22,897 bases of DNA, taken from assembly GCA_030447005.1 (NCBI GenBank), contig JAUJME010000007.1, forward strand, positions 1 to 22,897, written 5' to 3'. Source of the DNA: Solirubrobacteraceae bacterium (GTDB taxonomy: Bacteria > Actinomycetota > Thermoleophilia > Solirubrobacterales > Solirubrobacteraceae). The notes under the pieces were generated by a model. That model did no database searches, was not told the origin of the DNA, and saw only the letters and a list, made by a program, of their open reading frames with translations. The position numbers and the translations under genes were made by a program. Shown piece by piece: positions 1 to 7,501 of the stretch. Numbering within the stretch: the stretch's first letter is position 1; each line of letters opens with the position of its first letter.

Positions 1-40
1 GGGCGCCGACGCGCCGGAGGGTAGCGCGGACGCGCCCGTT

Positions 41-916
41 TTAGTAGCGGACCGTCCGCGTCAGGTGCGCGGGGCGGGCGGCGTAGCGCGGCTCGAGGCC
101 GCGGTTCCACAGCCAGTTGTCGAGCACGCGCGGCGCGACCCCCAGCCGGGCGGCGACGAGCTCGCAGGCGTGGACGGCGCAGGCGCGGATCTCCGTCTCC
201 ATCGGCCCGCCGGCCGGCAGCGCCATGCCCGCATCGACGAGCGCGGCCAGGTCATCCGCGTAGTGCAGGACGCCGTCGAGGCGAAGGACGTGCGGGACGA
301 GGTTGTCGGCGAAGATCGTCAACTCGTCGATGTCGGCCCATTCGGCGACGCCGGCGAGAGCGAGGTCGTTCGCGGCGATCTGCGCCCGCTTGTAGAAGCC
401 GGGATCGTCGAAGTAGGCCATCCCCACCGCGAGCGCCTCGGCGAGCCGGGCGGCGGAGCCGCCGGCGTCCCGCACCACGTCGAGTGCCCCGCGATCCCCG
501 AGGAAGGCGCCGAGCTGGCGCAGGGCCTCGGCGTAGTGGGTCATCAACGGGTGCGCGGGAGACTCCTCGAGCACACCGGCGATCAGCGCCGCGTCCGCCG
601 CGCGCAGCTCGGCCGGCGTCCACGGGCGCCCGTCGCGGCGGAAGCGGGCGGTCAGCCTGCGGGTCATCCCGGCCGTCCCCTCGGCCCCGGTCCGCAGGGT
701 CGGGAACCACCCCGAGCCGAAGTTGACCGCGTCCATGATCAGCACGTAGCGGGCGACGTCCTCCTCCGGCCCGTCGAGGAGGTGCTCGGCCGGGTCCAGG
801 CCGGCGACACCGCCCGTCGCGGTCGCGGCCGCCGGGTCGATCGACACCCATCGCGCCCGCCCGGCGACCGCGGCGCAGTGCGCCCGGACGCGGTCCGGGA
901 GGGACGGCTCGGCCAC
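41..916 (-). CDS. qng1: Queuosine 5'-phosphate N-glycosylase/hydrolase (Qng1, DUF2419 family)
   Basis: A 291-residue cytosolic protein of the Q-salvage family (DUF2419), which releases queuine from queuosine-5'-monophosphate so that it can be inserted into tRNA. Family signatures seen: NFGSGWFPTL at about 65-74, the helix YKRAQIAAND around 175-184, FADNLVP around 202-208 and ETEIRA around 240-245. The length is normal for the family. The start is GTG at 916; there is no Shine-Dalgarno, but a TACGGT box lies 6 nt upstream (923-928, read on the minus strand), which fits a leaderless message. It is divergent from a substrate-binding lipoprotein gene across a 42-45 bp gap. No other queuosine gene is visible in the window. 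Family assignment is confident; physiological substrate follows from the family only. Confidence 0.87.
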   Translation of the reverse strand: MAEPSLPDRVRAHCAAVAGRARWVSIDPAAATATGGVAGLDPAEHLLDGPEEDVARYVLIMDAVNFGSGWFPTLRTGAEGTAGMTRRLTARFRRDGRPWTPAELRAADAALIAGVLEESPAHPLMTHYAEALRQLGAFLGDRGALDVVRDAGGSAARLAEALAVGMAYFDDPGFYKRAQIAANDLALAGVAEWADIDELTIFADNLVPHVLRLDGVLHYADDLAALVDAGMALPAGGPMETEIRACAVHACELVAARLGVAPRVLDNWLWNRGLEPRYAARPAHLTRTVRY

Positions 917-922
917 GGCGAC

Positions 923-928
923 ACCGTA
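923..928 (-). promoter_or_regulatory. Putative -10 box (TACGGT) of leaderless qng1 transcript
   Basis: TACGGT on the minus strand ends 6 nt before the GTG start at 916. There is no ribosome-binding site. No clear -35 was seen. It is one of six TANNNT boxes at the same distance from a start codon in this window. Confidence 0.45.
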
Positions 929-961
929 CGCGGCGCCGACCCGCTATCACTTCCGACCGTG

Positions 962-1939
962 ATGAGGCGCGCCCTCCGGACACTGCCCCTGCTCCTCGCC
1001 CTCACGCCCTTCGTGGCCGGCTGCGGGGAGGACCGGCCGGCCGCCACCGCGCCGCCGGCCGCGCCCGTACCGGTCACGCTCTCGCTCGACTTCACGCCGA
1101 ACGCCGTCCACGCGCCGATCTTCGCCGCCGTGCGGGCCGGCCACGACCGTGCGCGCGGGGTCTCCCTCCGCATCCGCAAGCCCGGCGCGGGGCCCGACGC
1201 GCTCAAGCTCGTGGCGAGCGGGCGCCTGGACCTGGGGGTGCTCGACATCCACGACCTGGGGATCGCCCGCTCGCGCGGGGTCGACGTGGTGGGTGTCGGC
1301 GCGCTGGTGCGCGAGCCGCTCGCGGCGCTGGTCGCGCGGGAGGACGTCGAGCGGCCGCGGGCGCTCGAGGGCCGGCGGGTCGGCGTCTCCGGACTGCCGT
1401 CCGACCCCGCCTTCCTGCGGGCGATCATCGGCACGGACGGCGGCGACGTCCGTCGCGTGCGACAGGTGACGATCGGCTTCAACGCCGTCCGCAGCCTGAT
1501 CAGCGGCAAGGTGGACGCTGCGCCGGTCTTCTGGAACGCCGAGGGCGTCGCGCTCCGCGAGCGTGGCGTGCGCGTCCGGGAGTTCCGCGTCGAGCGCTAC
1601 GGCGCCCCGCGCTATCCCGAGGTCGTGCTCATCACCTCGAGCCGGACGCTGGCCCGCAAGCGCGACCGGGTGGTGCGGGCGCTCCAGGCGATCCGCGACG
1701 GCCTGCGCACCACCCGCGACGATCCGGCGGCCGCGGTGCGCCAGATCTCCCGGGAGGCCGGCGACCCCGGCACGAAGCTCATCGCCGCCCAGCTCGCCGC
1801 GGTCACGCCGGCGTTCTCGCCCGACCTGCGGCTCGACCGCGCGGTGCTCGAGCGGTGGGCCGACTTCGACGCGCGCTTCGGGATCGTCGACGAGCGCCCC
1901 GACGTGGGCCGGGCGTTCGACTTCACGGTCGCGCGCTGA
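962..1939 (+). CDS. NMT1/THI5-like ABC-transporter substrate-binding lipoprotein
   Basis: A 325-residue exported lipoprotein. Residues 1-21 form a lipoprotein signal peptide ending in a lipobox (VAGC, acylated Cys21), followed by an Ala/Pro-rich linker to about residue 37. The domain then opens with a strand reading LDFTPNAVHAPIF, characteristic of NMT1/THI5-like periplasmic binding proteins that bind thiamine pyrimidine precursors, nitrate or sulfonates. The family usually feeds an ABC importer, but no permease or ATPase is next to it, so it is an orphan or works with a distant transporter. ATG 962 is chosen; an in-frame GTG at 959 touches it. No Shine-Dalgarno is visible. A TATCAC at 945-950 may be the -10 of a leaderless message. 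The ligand cannot be told from sequence; divergence from the queuosine-salvage gene is suggestive only. Confidence 0.8.
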   Translation: MRRALRTLPLLLALTPFVAGCGEDRPAATAPPAAPVPVTLSLDFTPNAVHAPIFAAVRAGHDRARGVSLRIRKPGAGPDALKLVASGRLDLGVLDIHDLGIARSRGVDVVGVGALVREPLAALVAREDVERPRALEGRRVGVSGLPSDPAFLRAIIGTDGGDVRRVRQVTIGFNAVRSLISGKVDAAPVFWNAEGVALRERGVRVREFRVERYGAPRYPEVVLITSSRTLARKRDRVVRALQAIRDGLRTTRDDPAAAVRQISREAGDPGTKLIAAQLAAVTPAFSPDLRLDRAVLERWADFDARFGIVDERPDVGRAFDFTVAR

Positions 1940-1977
1940 GCGGCAGCGGCGCGCCGACCGCGCGGTCGACCTTTCAC

Positions 1978-1983
1978 TAGGGT
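1978..1983 (+). promoter_or_regulatory. Putative -10 box (TAGGGT) of the GST-like gene
   Basis: TAGGGT ends 8 nt before the ATG at 1992, in the 52 nt between the lipoprotein stop and this start. No Shine-Dalgarno is present, so a leaderless transcript is likely. The same hexamer precedes the H-NOX gene. Confidence 0.5.
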
Positions 1984-1991
1984 CGCGCCCC

Positions 1992-2729
1992 ATGCCCGAG
2001 ATCGCGCTCCACGTCCTGCCGCCCTCGCACCCCTGCATGACCGCCGAGGCGGCGCTGCGGCGCAAGGGGCTCGAGTACGAGCGGGTCGTCGTGCAGAGCG
2101 CGCCGCACACCGAGGAGCTCGAGGGCATCTACGGCGAGGGGCGCGGGACCGTCCCCGGGATGCTGGTCGACGGCGAGCCGGTGCACGGCTCGGTGGCCAT
2201 CCTCGAGCGCCTCGAGGCGCTCGCGCCCGACCCGCCGCTGTACCCCGAGCCGATCGCCGGGGCGGTCCGGGAGGCCGAGCGCTGGGGCGACGGCGAGCTT
2301 CAGGACCTCGGGCGCCGGCTGCCGTGGGGGGCGCTGCACTTCCGGCCGGAGGCGATGGGCACCTTCGGCGGCGCCGGGCAGCTCGACCCGGCCGGGACCG
2401 ACTTCGCGATCCGCTACATCCGCGCGTCCTGGAAGTACCACGGGATCTCCGCCGCGCGGCTCGCCGAGGACCTCGCCGGCCTCCCGGCCAAGCTCGACCG
2501 CGTCGACGCGCTGGCGGCCGAGGGGATCGTCGGCGGCGAGGCGCCCACCGCGGCCGACCTCCAGATCGGCGCGACGCTGCGGGTGCTGCTGGTGGTGGCC
2601 GACCTGCGGCCGCTGCTCGAGGGGCGTCCCGCGGAGGCGATCGCCCGCCGCTGGTTCCCCGACTACGCCGGCGAGGTCCCCGCGGGCGCCTACCCGCCGG
2701 GCTGGGTGCCGGCGGCGCGGCGCTCGTAG
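1992..2729 (+). CDS. Glutathione S-transferase-like protein (thioredoxin-fold N-terminal domain)
   Basis: A 245-residue soluble protein. The N-terminal 80 residues look like a GST thioredoxin fold: a strand, then PSHPCMTAEAALRRKG (Cys15 at the helix start where GSTs carry the thiol-contacting Ser/Cys), a VPGML cis-proline turn near residue 55, and HGSVAILERL where classical GSTs have ES. A mostly helical C-terminal domain follows, with TAADLQIG resembling the N-capping box of GST helix 6. ATG 1992 is chosen because the fold starts at once and a TAGGGT box lies just upstream. The last 40 nt overlap the end of the convergent SDR gene. Most actinobacteria use mycothiol rather than glutathione, so the thiol partner, if any, is unknown; a non-enzymatic or dehalogenase-like role is possible. 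Confidence 0.75.
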   Translation: MPEIALHVLPPSHPCMTAEAALRRKGLEYERVVVQSAPHTEELEGIYGEGRGTVPGMLVDGEPVHGSVAILERLEALAPDPPLYPEPIAGAVREAERWGDGELQDLGRRLPWGALHFRPEAMGTFGGAGQLDPAGTDFAIRYIRASWKYHGISAARLAEDLAGLPAKLDRVDALAAEGIVGGEAPTAADLQIGATLRVLLVVADLRPLLEGRPAEAIARRWFPDYAGEVPAGAYPPGWVPAARRS

Positions 2730-3544
2730 CCCTCGCGCGCGGCGCGGTCGGCGCCGAGCATCACGTCGTCGGCACGCAGGGCCCGCTTGATGGCGTCCGA
2801 CGCGCGCGGCGGCAGGCCGGCGACGAGCCGGGCGGGAAGGCCGAGCTCCGCCGGGACGAGGATCTCGGCCCTACCGGAGGCGAGGGCGCGGGCGATCGCG
2901 TCGCCCACCGCGGCCGGCTCGAGCACGCGCGTGGCGCGGGCGCGCCGGAAGCCGCGGGTCATCTCCGTGCCGATCACCCCGGGGAGCACGAGCGTGGTGC
3001 GCACGCCGGTGCCACGGACCTCCGCGCGCAGGGCGCGGGTGAAGCCGACCACGCCGTGCTTCGTGGCCGCGTAGGTCGCGCCGCCCGCCACGCCGATGAG
3101 CCCGGCGGAGGAGGCGACGTTGACGACGTGCCCGCGGCCGCGCGGCACGAACCGCGCGAGCGCGAGCCGGCTGCCGGTGAGCACGCCGCCGAGGTTGACC
3201 TCGAGCATCTGCCGCGTGTGCGCGGGGTCCTCGGCCTCGTAGGCGCCGAGGAACAGGACGCCGGCGTTGTTGACCAGGGCGTCGAGCGGACCCAGCCGGG
3301 CCTCGGCGTCGGCGAGGAAGCGCGCGAAGCTCGCGGGATCGGCGACGTCGACGCCGAAGCCGGCCGCCTCGGCGCCGCCGCCCGCCACGCCGGCCGCCGC
3401 GGCCGCCGAAAGATCCGCGTCGAGGTCGCCGATCGCCACCCGCATCCCCGCCCGCGCGCACGCCTGCCCGGTGGCGAGGCCGATCCCCCGCGCGCCGCCC
3501 GTGATGGCGACGACGCGGCCCCGCAGCCCGTCGGGCTCAGCCAT
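2690..3544 (-). CDS. Short-chain dehydrogenase/reductase (SDR)
   Basis: A 284-residue classical SDR: an NAD(P)-dependent alcohol/ketone oxidoreductase with a Rossmann fold. Visible motifs are TGGARGIG at 15-22 (cofactor glycine motif), Asp40 at the end of beta-2 (usually favours NAD), NNAG at 92-95, Asn117, Ser145, and YAATK with Tyr158 and Lys162, so the Asn-Ser-Tyr-Lys tetrad is intact. The roughly 30-residue extension after the core is rich in Arg and Ala. The start is ATG 3544, which overlaps the stop of the upstream reductase gene by 8 nt (ATGGCTGA), pointing to translational coupling. It is the last gene of the PadR-kinase-EAL-reductase operon. Its 3' end overlaps the convergent GST-like gene by 40 nt. 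Substrate unknown. Confidence 0.88.
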   Translation of the reverse strand: MAEPDGLRGRVVAITGGARGIGLATGQACARAGMRVAIGDLDADLSAAAAAGVAGGGAEAAGFGVDVADPASFARFLADAEARLGPLDALVNNAGVLFLGAYEAEDPAHTRQMLEVNLGGVLTGSRLALARFVPRGRGHVVNVASSAGLIGVAGGATYAATKHGVVGFTRALRAEVRGTGVRTTLVLPGVIGTEMTRGFRRARATRVLEPAAVGDAIARALASGRAEILVPAELGLPARLVAGLPPRASDAIKRALRADDVMLGADRAAREGYERRAAGTQPGG

Positions 3545-4022
3545 CGAGGTCGACCCGGATGACGAGCTGCTCCGTGCCGACGAGCAGCAGCAGCGCGTCG
3601 TTGAGCGGCCGGCCGAGCGCACGCAGCCGCGCGTAGGGATCCTCGTCGGGGAGGATCCTCGCCGTCCCGCTCAGCCACCGCCGGCCCACCTTGATCCGCA
3701 CGCGCGGGTCGTGCTGGATGTTCTTGACGTAGTGGGCCGCCCAGCCGTGCTCCGTGACGATCCAGAAGACGCCGTCGCGCAGGCCGTTGCCGACCGGCGT
3801 GCGCACGGGCCGCCCCGACTTGCGCCCCGTCGTCTCGAGCAGCACCCAGTTGGCCGGGAAGAGCCCGCGCTCGATCAGCCCGCGGACCGCCGGGTTGACC
3901 AGGGTGCCGGTGACCGCCCGGCTGACCTCGCGCTTGGCGTCGCGCACCGCCGATCGGGCCGCGGCGCCGGGGCGGGCGGGGGCGGGCTTCGTGCCGAGCA
4001 GGCGGACGAGCGGGGCGGCCAC
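3537..4022 (-). CDS. Nitroreductase/quinone reductase family protein (Ddn-like, DUF385; probably F420-dependent)
   Basis: A 161-residue protein of the deazaflavin (F420)-dependent nitroreductase family, a split-barrel fold known from actinobacteria that reduces quinones and nitro compounds. Seen: LLETTGRKSGRPVRTPVG at about 61-78, the usual strand-turn-strand before the cofactor site, then the family's core YVKNIQHDPRVRIKVG and a GTARILPDED strand. The roughly 50-residue basic, helical N-terminus may sit at the membrane, as in Ddn. The start is GTG 4022, 4 nt after the stop of the EAL gene; the end overlaps the SDR start by 8 nt. Pairing with an SDR suggests a two-step redox job, but this is inference. 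F420 use rests on family membership. Confidence 0.82.
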   Translation of the reverse strand: MAAPLVRLLGTKPAPARPGAAARSAVRDAKREVSRAVTGTLVNPAVRGLIERGLFPANWVLLETTGRKSGRPVRTPVGNGLRDGVFWIVTEHGWAAHYVKNIQHDPRVRIKVGRRWLSGTARILPDEDPYARLRALGRPLNDALLLLVGTEQLVIRVDLDG

Positions 4023-4026
4023 GCGC

Positions 4027-5319
4027 TCAGCCCGTCCGCAGGCCGCTGGCCGGCTGGAGGTCGAGCTCGGGCGCGGGCGCCGGACGGGAGAGGTGGAAGC
4101 CCTGGGCCATCGGGCAGCCGCGGGCGCGGAGGAAGTCGAGCTGGGCGGCGGTCTCGACGCCCTCGGCGATCGCCTGCATCCCGAGGTTGGCCACCACGTC
4201 GAGCGTCGCGACCGCCAGCCGGGTGGCGCCCTCGTCCTCGGGCGCGCGGCGGAGCAGCGAGCGGTCGATCTTGACGATGTCGACCGGCATCTCGTGCAGC
4301 CGCGCGAACGAGGAGTAGCCCGTCCCGAAGTCGTCGATCGCGATCCGCACGCCGAGCCGGTGGAGGTCCTCGAGGGTCGGGTCGACGCACCCGGGCTCGC
4401 TCATCGCGGTGGTCTCGGTGACCTCCAGGGTGAGCGCGTGCGGCTCGAGGCCGGTTTCGGCGAGGCAGGCCTCGACCTGATCGCAGAAGGTCTCCTGCTG
4501 GAGCTGGCGGAGCGAGACGTTGACGTAGACGGGCAGCGCCGAGCCTTCGTCCTGCCAGGCCCGCGCCTGCGTGCAGGCGGCGTGGAGCACCCAGGCGCCG
4601 ATGGGCTCGATGAGCCCGGTGAGCTCGGCGACCGGGATGAACGACATGGGCGCCACGAGGCCGCGCTCCGGATCCTCCCAGCGCAGCAGCGCCTCGACCC
4701 CGCACGGCGCCGCGTCGGGAAGGGCGACGATCGGCTGGAAGTGCAGCCGCAGCTCGCCCTCCTCGAGCGCGCGGTGCAGGCGGGTGGTCAGCATCAGCCG
4801 CTCGAGCGCCTCGCGGGTCGCGCCGGCGTAGAAGGAGTAGCTCGAGCCGCCCTCGCGCTTGGCCTCGTGCATCGCCGCCTCGGCGTGGCGCAGCAGGGCG
4901 TCCTCGTCGGTCGCGTCGCCCGGCAGCAGGCTGAGGCCGATCGACACGGCGAGGCGCAGCTCGCGGCCACCGGCGCTGAACGGCTCGCTGAACGCGGTCG
5001 CGACCTGCTCGGCGACCGTCTCGGCGACGCGCTCGGCGTCCGGGCCGAGGTCGGCGAGCATCACCGCGAACTGGTCGCCCGCGGCGCGGGCGATCACGCT
5101 CGTGGCGGAGACGAGGTCCTGGAGCCGGCGGGCCGCCTGGCGGAGCACCTCGTCGCCCGCGGGGTGGCCGAGCGACTGGTTGACGAGGCGGAACTCGTCG
5201 AAGCCCGCCCACATCAGGGCGACGTGGCGGCCGTCGGCCTCCGCGGCGCGGGCGCGCGCGAGCGCGAGGTGCTCGCGCAGGAGCTCGCGGGTCGGGAGGT
5301 CGGTGAGCGGGTCGCGCAC
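4027..5319 (-). CDS. GGDEF-EAL protein, probable c-di-GMP phosphodiesterase with degenerate GGDEF
   Basis: A 430-residue protein with no sensory N-terminus or membrane segment. The GGDEF domain spans about 1-165, beginning DPLTDLPTR, but its signature is AGDQF at 80-84 rather than GG(D/E)EF, so cyclase activity is probably lost. The EAL domain (about 185-415) looks complete: EALLRW at 209-214, NVSLRQL near 267, TLEVTET near 297-303, DDFGTGYS at 329-336, KID near 350, EGVET at 386-390 and AQGFHL near 405. It should therefore hydrolyse c-di-GMP to pGpG. The start is GTG 5319, 5 nt after the kinase stop; longer readings in this frame run through the kinase gene and are not real. Lying in an operon with a membrane Ser/Thr kinase, it could be controlled by phosphorylation or by GTP binding to the dead GGDEF domain (inference). 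Confidence 0.87.
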   Translation of the reverse strand: MRDPLTDLPTRELLREHLALARARAAEADGRHVALMWAGFDEFRLVNQSLGHPAGDEVLRQAARRLQDLVSATSVIARAAGDQFAVMLADLGPDAERVAETVAEQVATAFSEPFSAGGRELRLAVSIGLSLLPGDATDEDALLRHAEAAMHEAKREGGSSYSFYAGATREALERLMLTTRLHRALEEGELRLHFQPIVALPDAAPCGVEALLRWEDPERGLVAPMSFIPVAELTGLIEPIGAWVLHAACTQARAWQDEGSALPVYVNVSLRQLQQETFCDQVEACLAETGLEPHALTLEVTETTAMSEPGCVDPTLEDLHRLGVRIAIDDFGTGYSSFARLHEMPVDIVKIDRSLLRRAPEDEGATRLAVATLDVVANLGMQAIAEGVETAAQLDFLRARGCPMAQGFHLSRPAPAPELDLQPASGLRTG

Positions 5320-5324
5320 GGGCG

Positions 5325-6893
5325 CTAGTTGCAGCTGACGCTCAGGTCGCCGACGACCCAGCCGTCCGGTCCCTGCACCGCCGAGATGGTTCCCGTGCAG
5401 CGGTCCGTGCGGTCGGGGTGGCGGGCCTGCGTGCGGATGGAGACGCTCGCCTGCGAGCCGCTCTGCGAGGTGACCTCGAGCCGCGTGAACTCGATGCTCT
5501 GGAGCGAGCGCAGGCCGGCGTCGGACGCGAAGGCGGACTGGCTGTTGCCCCAGCGCGCGCGGACGCCGTCGCCCGCCAGCGCCCACGCACCGGCGAAGTC
5601 GTCGGCGGCGATCCGCTCGTAGAAGCCGCGGACCGCGCCGGCGGGGTCGGCGCCGGTGGCGGCCGCCGTGGTGCTGCCGGGCTCCTCGGGCGGGGCTGGC
5701 TCGGGCGAGGCCTCGGCGGAGGGCGCCGGGGCGGCCGCGGTGTCGCCGCCGCCGCTCGGGCTCTGGTCGCCGCTGCCGGAGCCGGAGTCGCGGGCCTCGC
5801 CGTCGTCGCGCTGCACCGGCGCGGGATCGCCGGAGCTCGCGCGCTCGTCGGCGCTGCGCCCGCCGTCGCCCAGGCCGGCGGTGAAGACCAGGGCGACCAC
5901 GGCGGCCGCCACGGCGGCCAGGGCGAGCAGCGGGAGCGCCCGGCGCCGGCGCGGGGCGGCGCGGGGCCGCGGCGCGGCGCGCGGGGCGGCGAAGGGCGGC
6001 GGGGTCGCGCGGGTGGGGTCGGGCAGCGGCTCGGGCTCCGGGGCCGCCACGGGTGCGGGCGCCGGCACCGGCACCGCCTCGAGCTCGCGCGCGAGCTCCT
6101 CGACGAGCGCCCCGGCGGAGGCCGGGCGCTGCTCGGGGTCGGGTGACAGCGCGCGCCGCAGCACGTCGCACGCGGGGGCCGGCAGGCTCGGGTCGAGCTC
6201 GCAGACGTCGGGCGGAGGGCCGGCGGCGGCCTGGCGGACGATCTCGAGCGGCGTGCGCCCCGACCGGGCGCGGCGGCCGCCGAGCAGCTCGTAGGCGACG
6301 GCGGCGAGCGAGTAGACGTCGCTCGCCCGGGTCGCCGGGCGCCCGTCGAGCTGCTCCGGCGCGAGGTAGGCGGCGGTCCCCAGCACGCTCCCCGTCGTGG
6401 TGATCCGGGTCGACTCGGCGGCGGTGGCGATGCCGAGGTCGCCGAGCTTCGCCCGGCCGTCCTCCGTGAGCAGGATGTTGCCCGGCTTGACGTCGCGGTG
6501 GACCACCCCGTGGTCGTGGGCGTGGTCGAGCCCGGCGGCGGCGTCGCGGAGGATCGAGACCGTCGTCGCGTGGTCCGGGCGCCCCGCGCGCAGCAACTCG
6601 GCGAGCGAGCGGCCCGGGACGTACTCCATGACGATCATGATCTCCGGCCCCTCGACGATGGCGTCGTAGATCCGGACCAGGTTGCGATGGCTCAGCGAGG
6701 CCCCGATCCGGGCCTCGCGGCGGAACCGCTGCAGGCCCTCCGACGCGGTCCCCTCGGCGCGCATGCGCTTGACGGCCACCTGGCGGCCCAGGCGCTCGTC
6801 CTCGGCCAGCAGGACGGTCCCCATCCCGCCGCTCGCGAGCGTGCGCAGGACGCGGTACCGGCCCGCGAGGCTCTGCGTGGGCGTCACGCTCAT
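5325..6893 (-). CDS. Membrane-anchored Ser/Thr protein kinase with extracytoplasmic NTF2-like domain
   Basis: A 522-residue Hanks-type kinase. Kinase domain about 13-275: glycine loop SGGMG at 21-25, Lys42 in VAVK, HRD at 132-134 followed by VKPGN, DLG at 152-154 in place of DFG, and an APE at 178-180 (Leu-Ala-Pro-Glu). A Pro/Ala/Arg-rich juxtamembrane stretch leads to a single membrane helix (about 350-372), then a Ser/Gly/Asp/Pro-rich linker and a roughly 105-residue outer domain. The latter has an NTF2-like pattern (VRGFYERIAADDFAGAWAL) and a late Cys pair. There are no PASTA repeats, so the signal is not the usual muropeptide. The start is ATG 6893, where the kinase fold begins. It lies 29 nt after padR and 5 nt before the EAL gene, so they are probably co-transcribed. 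Confidence 0.88.
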   Translation of the reverse strand: MSVTPTQSLAGRYRVLRTLASGGMGTVLLAEDERLGRQVAVKRMRAEGTASEGLQRFRREARIGASLSHRNLVRIYDAIVEGPEIMIVMEYVPGRSLAELLRAGRPDHATTVSILRDAAAGLDHAHDHGVVHRDVKPGNILLTEDGRAKLGDLGIATAAESTRITTTGSVLGTAAYLAPEQLDGRPATRASDVYSLAAVAYELLGGRRARSGRTPLEIVRQAAAGPPPDVCELDPSLPAPACDVLRRALSPDPEQRPASAGALVEELARELEAVPVPAPAPVAAPEPEPLPDPTRATPPPFAAPRAAPRPRAAPRRRRALPLLALAAVAAAVVALVFTAGLGDGGRSADERASSGDPAPVQRDDGEARDSGSGSGDQSPSGGGDTAAAPAPSAEASPEPAPPEEPGSTTAAATGADPAGAVRGFYERIAADDFAGAWALAGDGVRARWGNSQSAFASDAGLRSLQSIEFTRLEVTSQSGSQASVSIRTQARHPDRTDRCTGTISAVQGPDGWVVGDLSVSCN

Positions 6894-6922
6894 GGACCCG
6901 TTCTGCCCGCTCGGGCCGCGGC

Positions 6923-7468
6923 TCAGTCGGGGGAGTCGAGCCCCCGCAGGGTGCGCTCGGCGTCCTCGAGCCACTCGCGCTGGAGCTCGAGCAGCCGCGT
7001 GGCGTAGCGGTCGTTGACCGCCAGCAGGGGCGCACGGTGCTCCAGGCGCTCCCACTGGGCGCGGCTCTCGGCCAGGCCGGCGAGCCCGGCGTCGATCTCC
7101 TCCCGGAGCGCGGCGAGCCCCTCGAGCACCCCGCGGGGGCTCACCAGGTCGGCCGCCATCAGCCGCACGATCGGCTCGTTCTGGGTGCGGGGCAGGACCG
7201 CCGGGGTCGTCACCCACGCCGCCAGCGCCTCGCGGCCGGCGTCCGTGAGCTCGTAGTGGGTGCGCTCGCGCGTCCGGCCGGGCAGCTTGCGTGCCTCGAG
7301 CAGGCCGAGGGCCGCGAGCCGCTTGGGCTCGGCGTACCACTGGCTCGGCGCGGCGCTCCAGTAGACGCGGCCGCGGGCGACCATCCGGCGCAGGTCGTGC
7401 GGCCCGGCGCCGCCGCGCCCGACCAGGACGAGGATCGCGTATGAGAACGGGGTGAGGCGGGCTTCCAC
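6923..7468 (-). CDS. PadR family transcriptional regulator
   Basis: A 181-residue regulator: winged-helix N-terminus (about 1-85, opening LTPFSYAILVLVG and continuing HDLRRMVA, QWYAEPKRLAALGLLEA, TRERTHYELTDAGREAL) followed by a helical C-terminal dimerisation region (about 100-175, Arg/Glu/Leu-rich), as in PadR subfamily-2/Vir-type proteins. The start is GTG 7468. It is first in the minus-strand operon with the kinase, EAL, Ddn-like and SDR genes, and divergent from the cupin gene. Two near-identical palindromes (7478-7492 and 7502-7516) fill the shared gap, so it probably represses the cupin promoter and its own. PadR effectors are typically phenolics or drugs; none is indicated here. Confidence 0.85.
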   Translation of the reverse strand: MEARLTPFSYAILVLVGRGGAGPHDLRRMVARGRVYWSAAPSQWYAEPKRLAALGLLEARKLPGRTRERTHYELTDAGREALAAWVTTPAVLPRTQNEPIVRLMAADLVSPRGVLEGLAALREEIDAGLAGLAESRAQWERLEHRAPLLAVNDRYATRLLELQREWLEDAERTLRGLDSPD

Positions 7469-7498
7469 TTGACAAGGACTCCGATTCGGAGTTACGGT
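7469..7498 (+). promoter_or_regulatory. Promoter of the cupin gene (TTGACA - 18 nt - TACGGT)
   Basis: A consensus -35 TTGACA at 7469-7474 is followed after 18 nt by TACGGT at 7493-7498. This is the best sigma-70-type promoter in the window. The -35 begins directly at the padR start codon. Palindrome 1 sits inside the spacer and palindrome 2 just after the -10, so binding there would block initiation. Confidence 0.65.
7478..7492. promoter_or_regulatory. Operator-like palindrome 1 (ACTCCGATTCGGAGT)
   Basis: A perfect 15-bp palindrome (7-bp arms around one central base) placed between the -35 and -10 of the cupin promoter. It shares ACTCCG-N3-CGGAGT with palindrome 2, with centres 24 bp apart. 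Probably the binding site of the divergently encoded PadR protein, although the classical PadR site (ATGT-N8-ACAT) is different. Confidence 0.65.
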
Positions 7499-7501
7499 CA
7501 G

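Noticed and set aside
1..40. Possible terminator after the queuosine-salvage gene
   Set aside because: GC-rich bases can pair in several ways but no clear stem with a T-run is present and the window starts here.
65..961. Long N-terminal extension of the lipoprotein gene
   Set aside because: It runs antisense through the queuosine-salvage gene; the signal peptide and lipobox begin at 962.
4027..7035. A 1002-residue open frame appearing to fuse an Arg/Pro-rich region to GGDEF-EAL
   Set aside because: Its first 572 codons are an alternative frame of the kinase gene; the real start is GTG 5319 just after the kinase stop.
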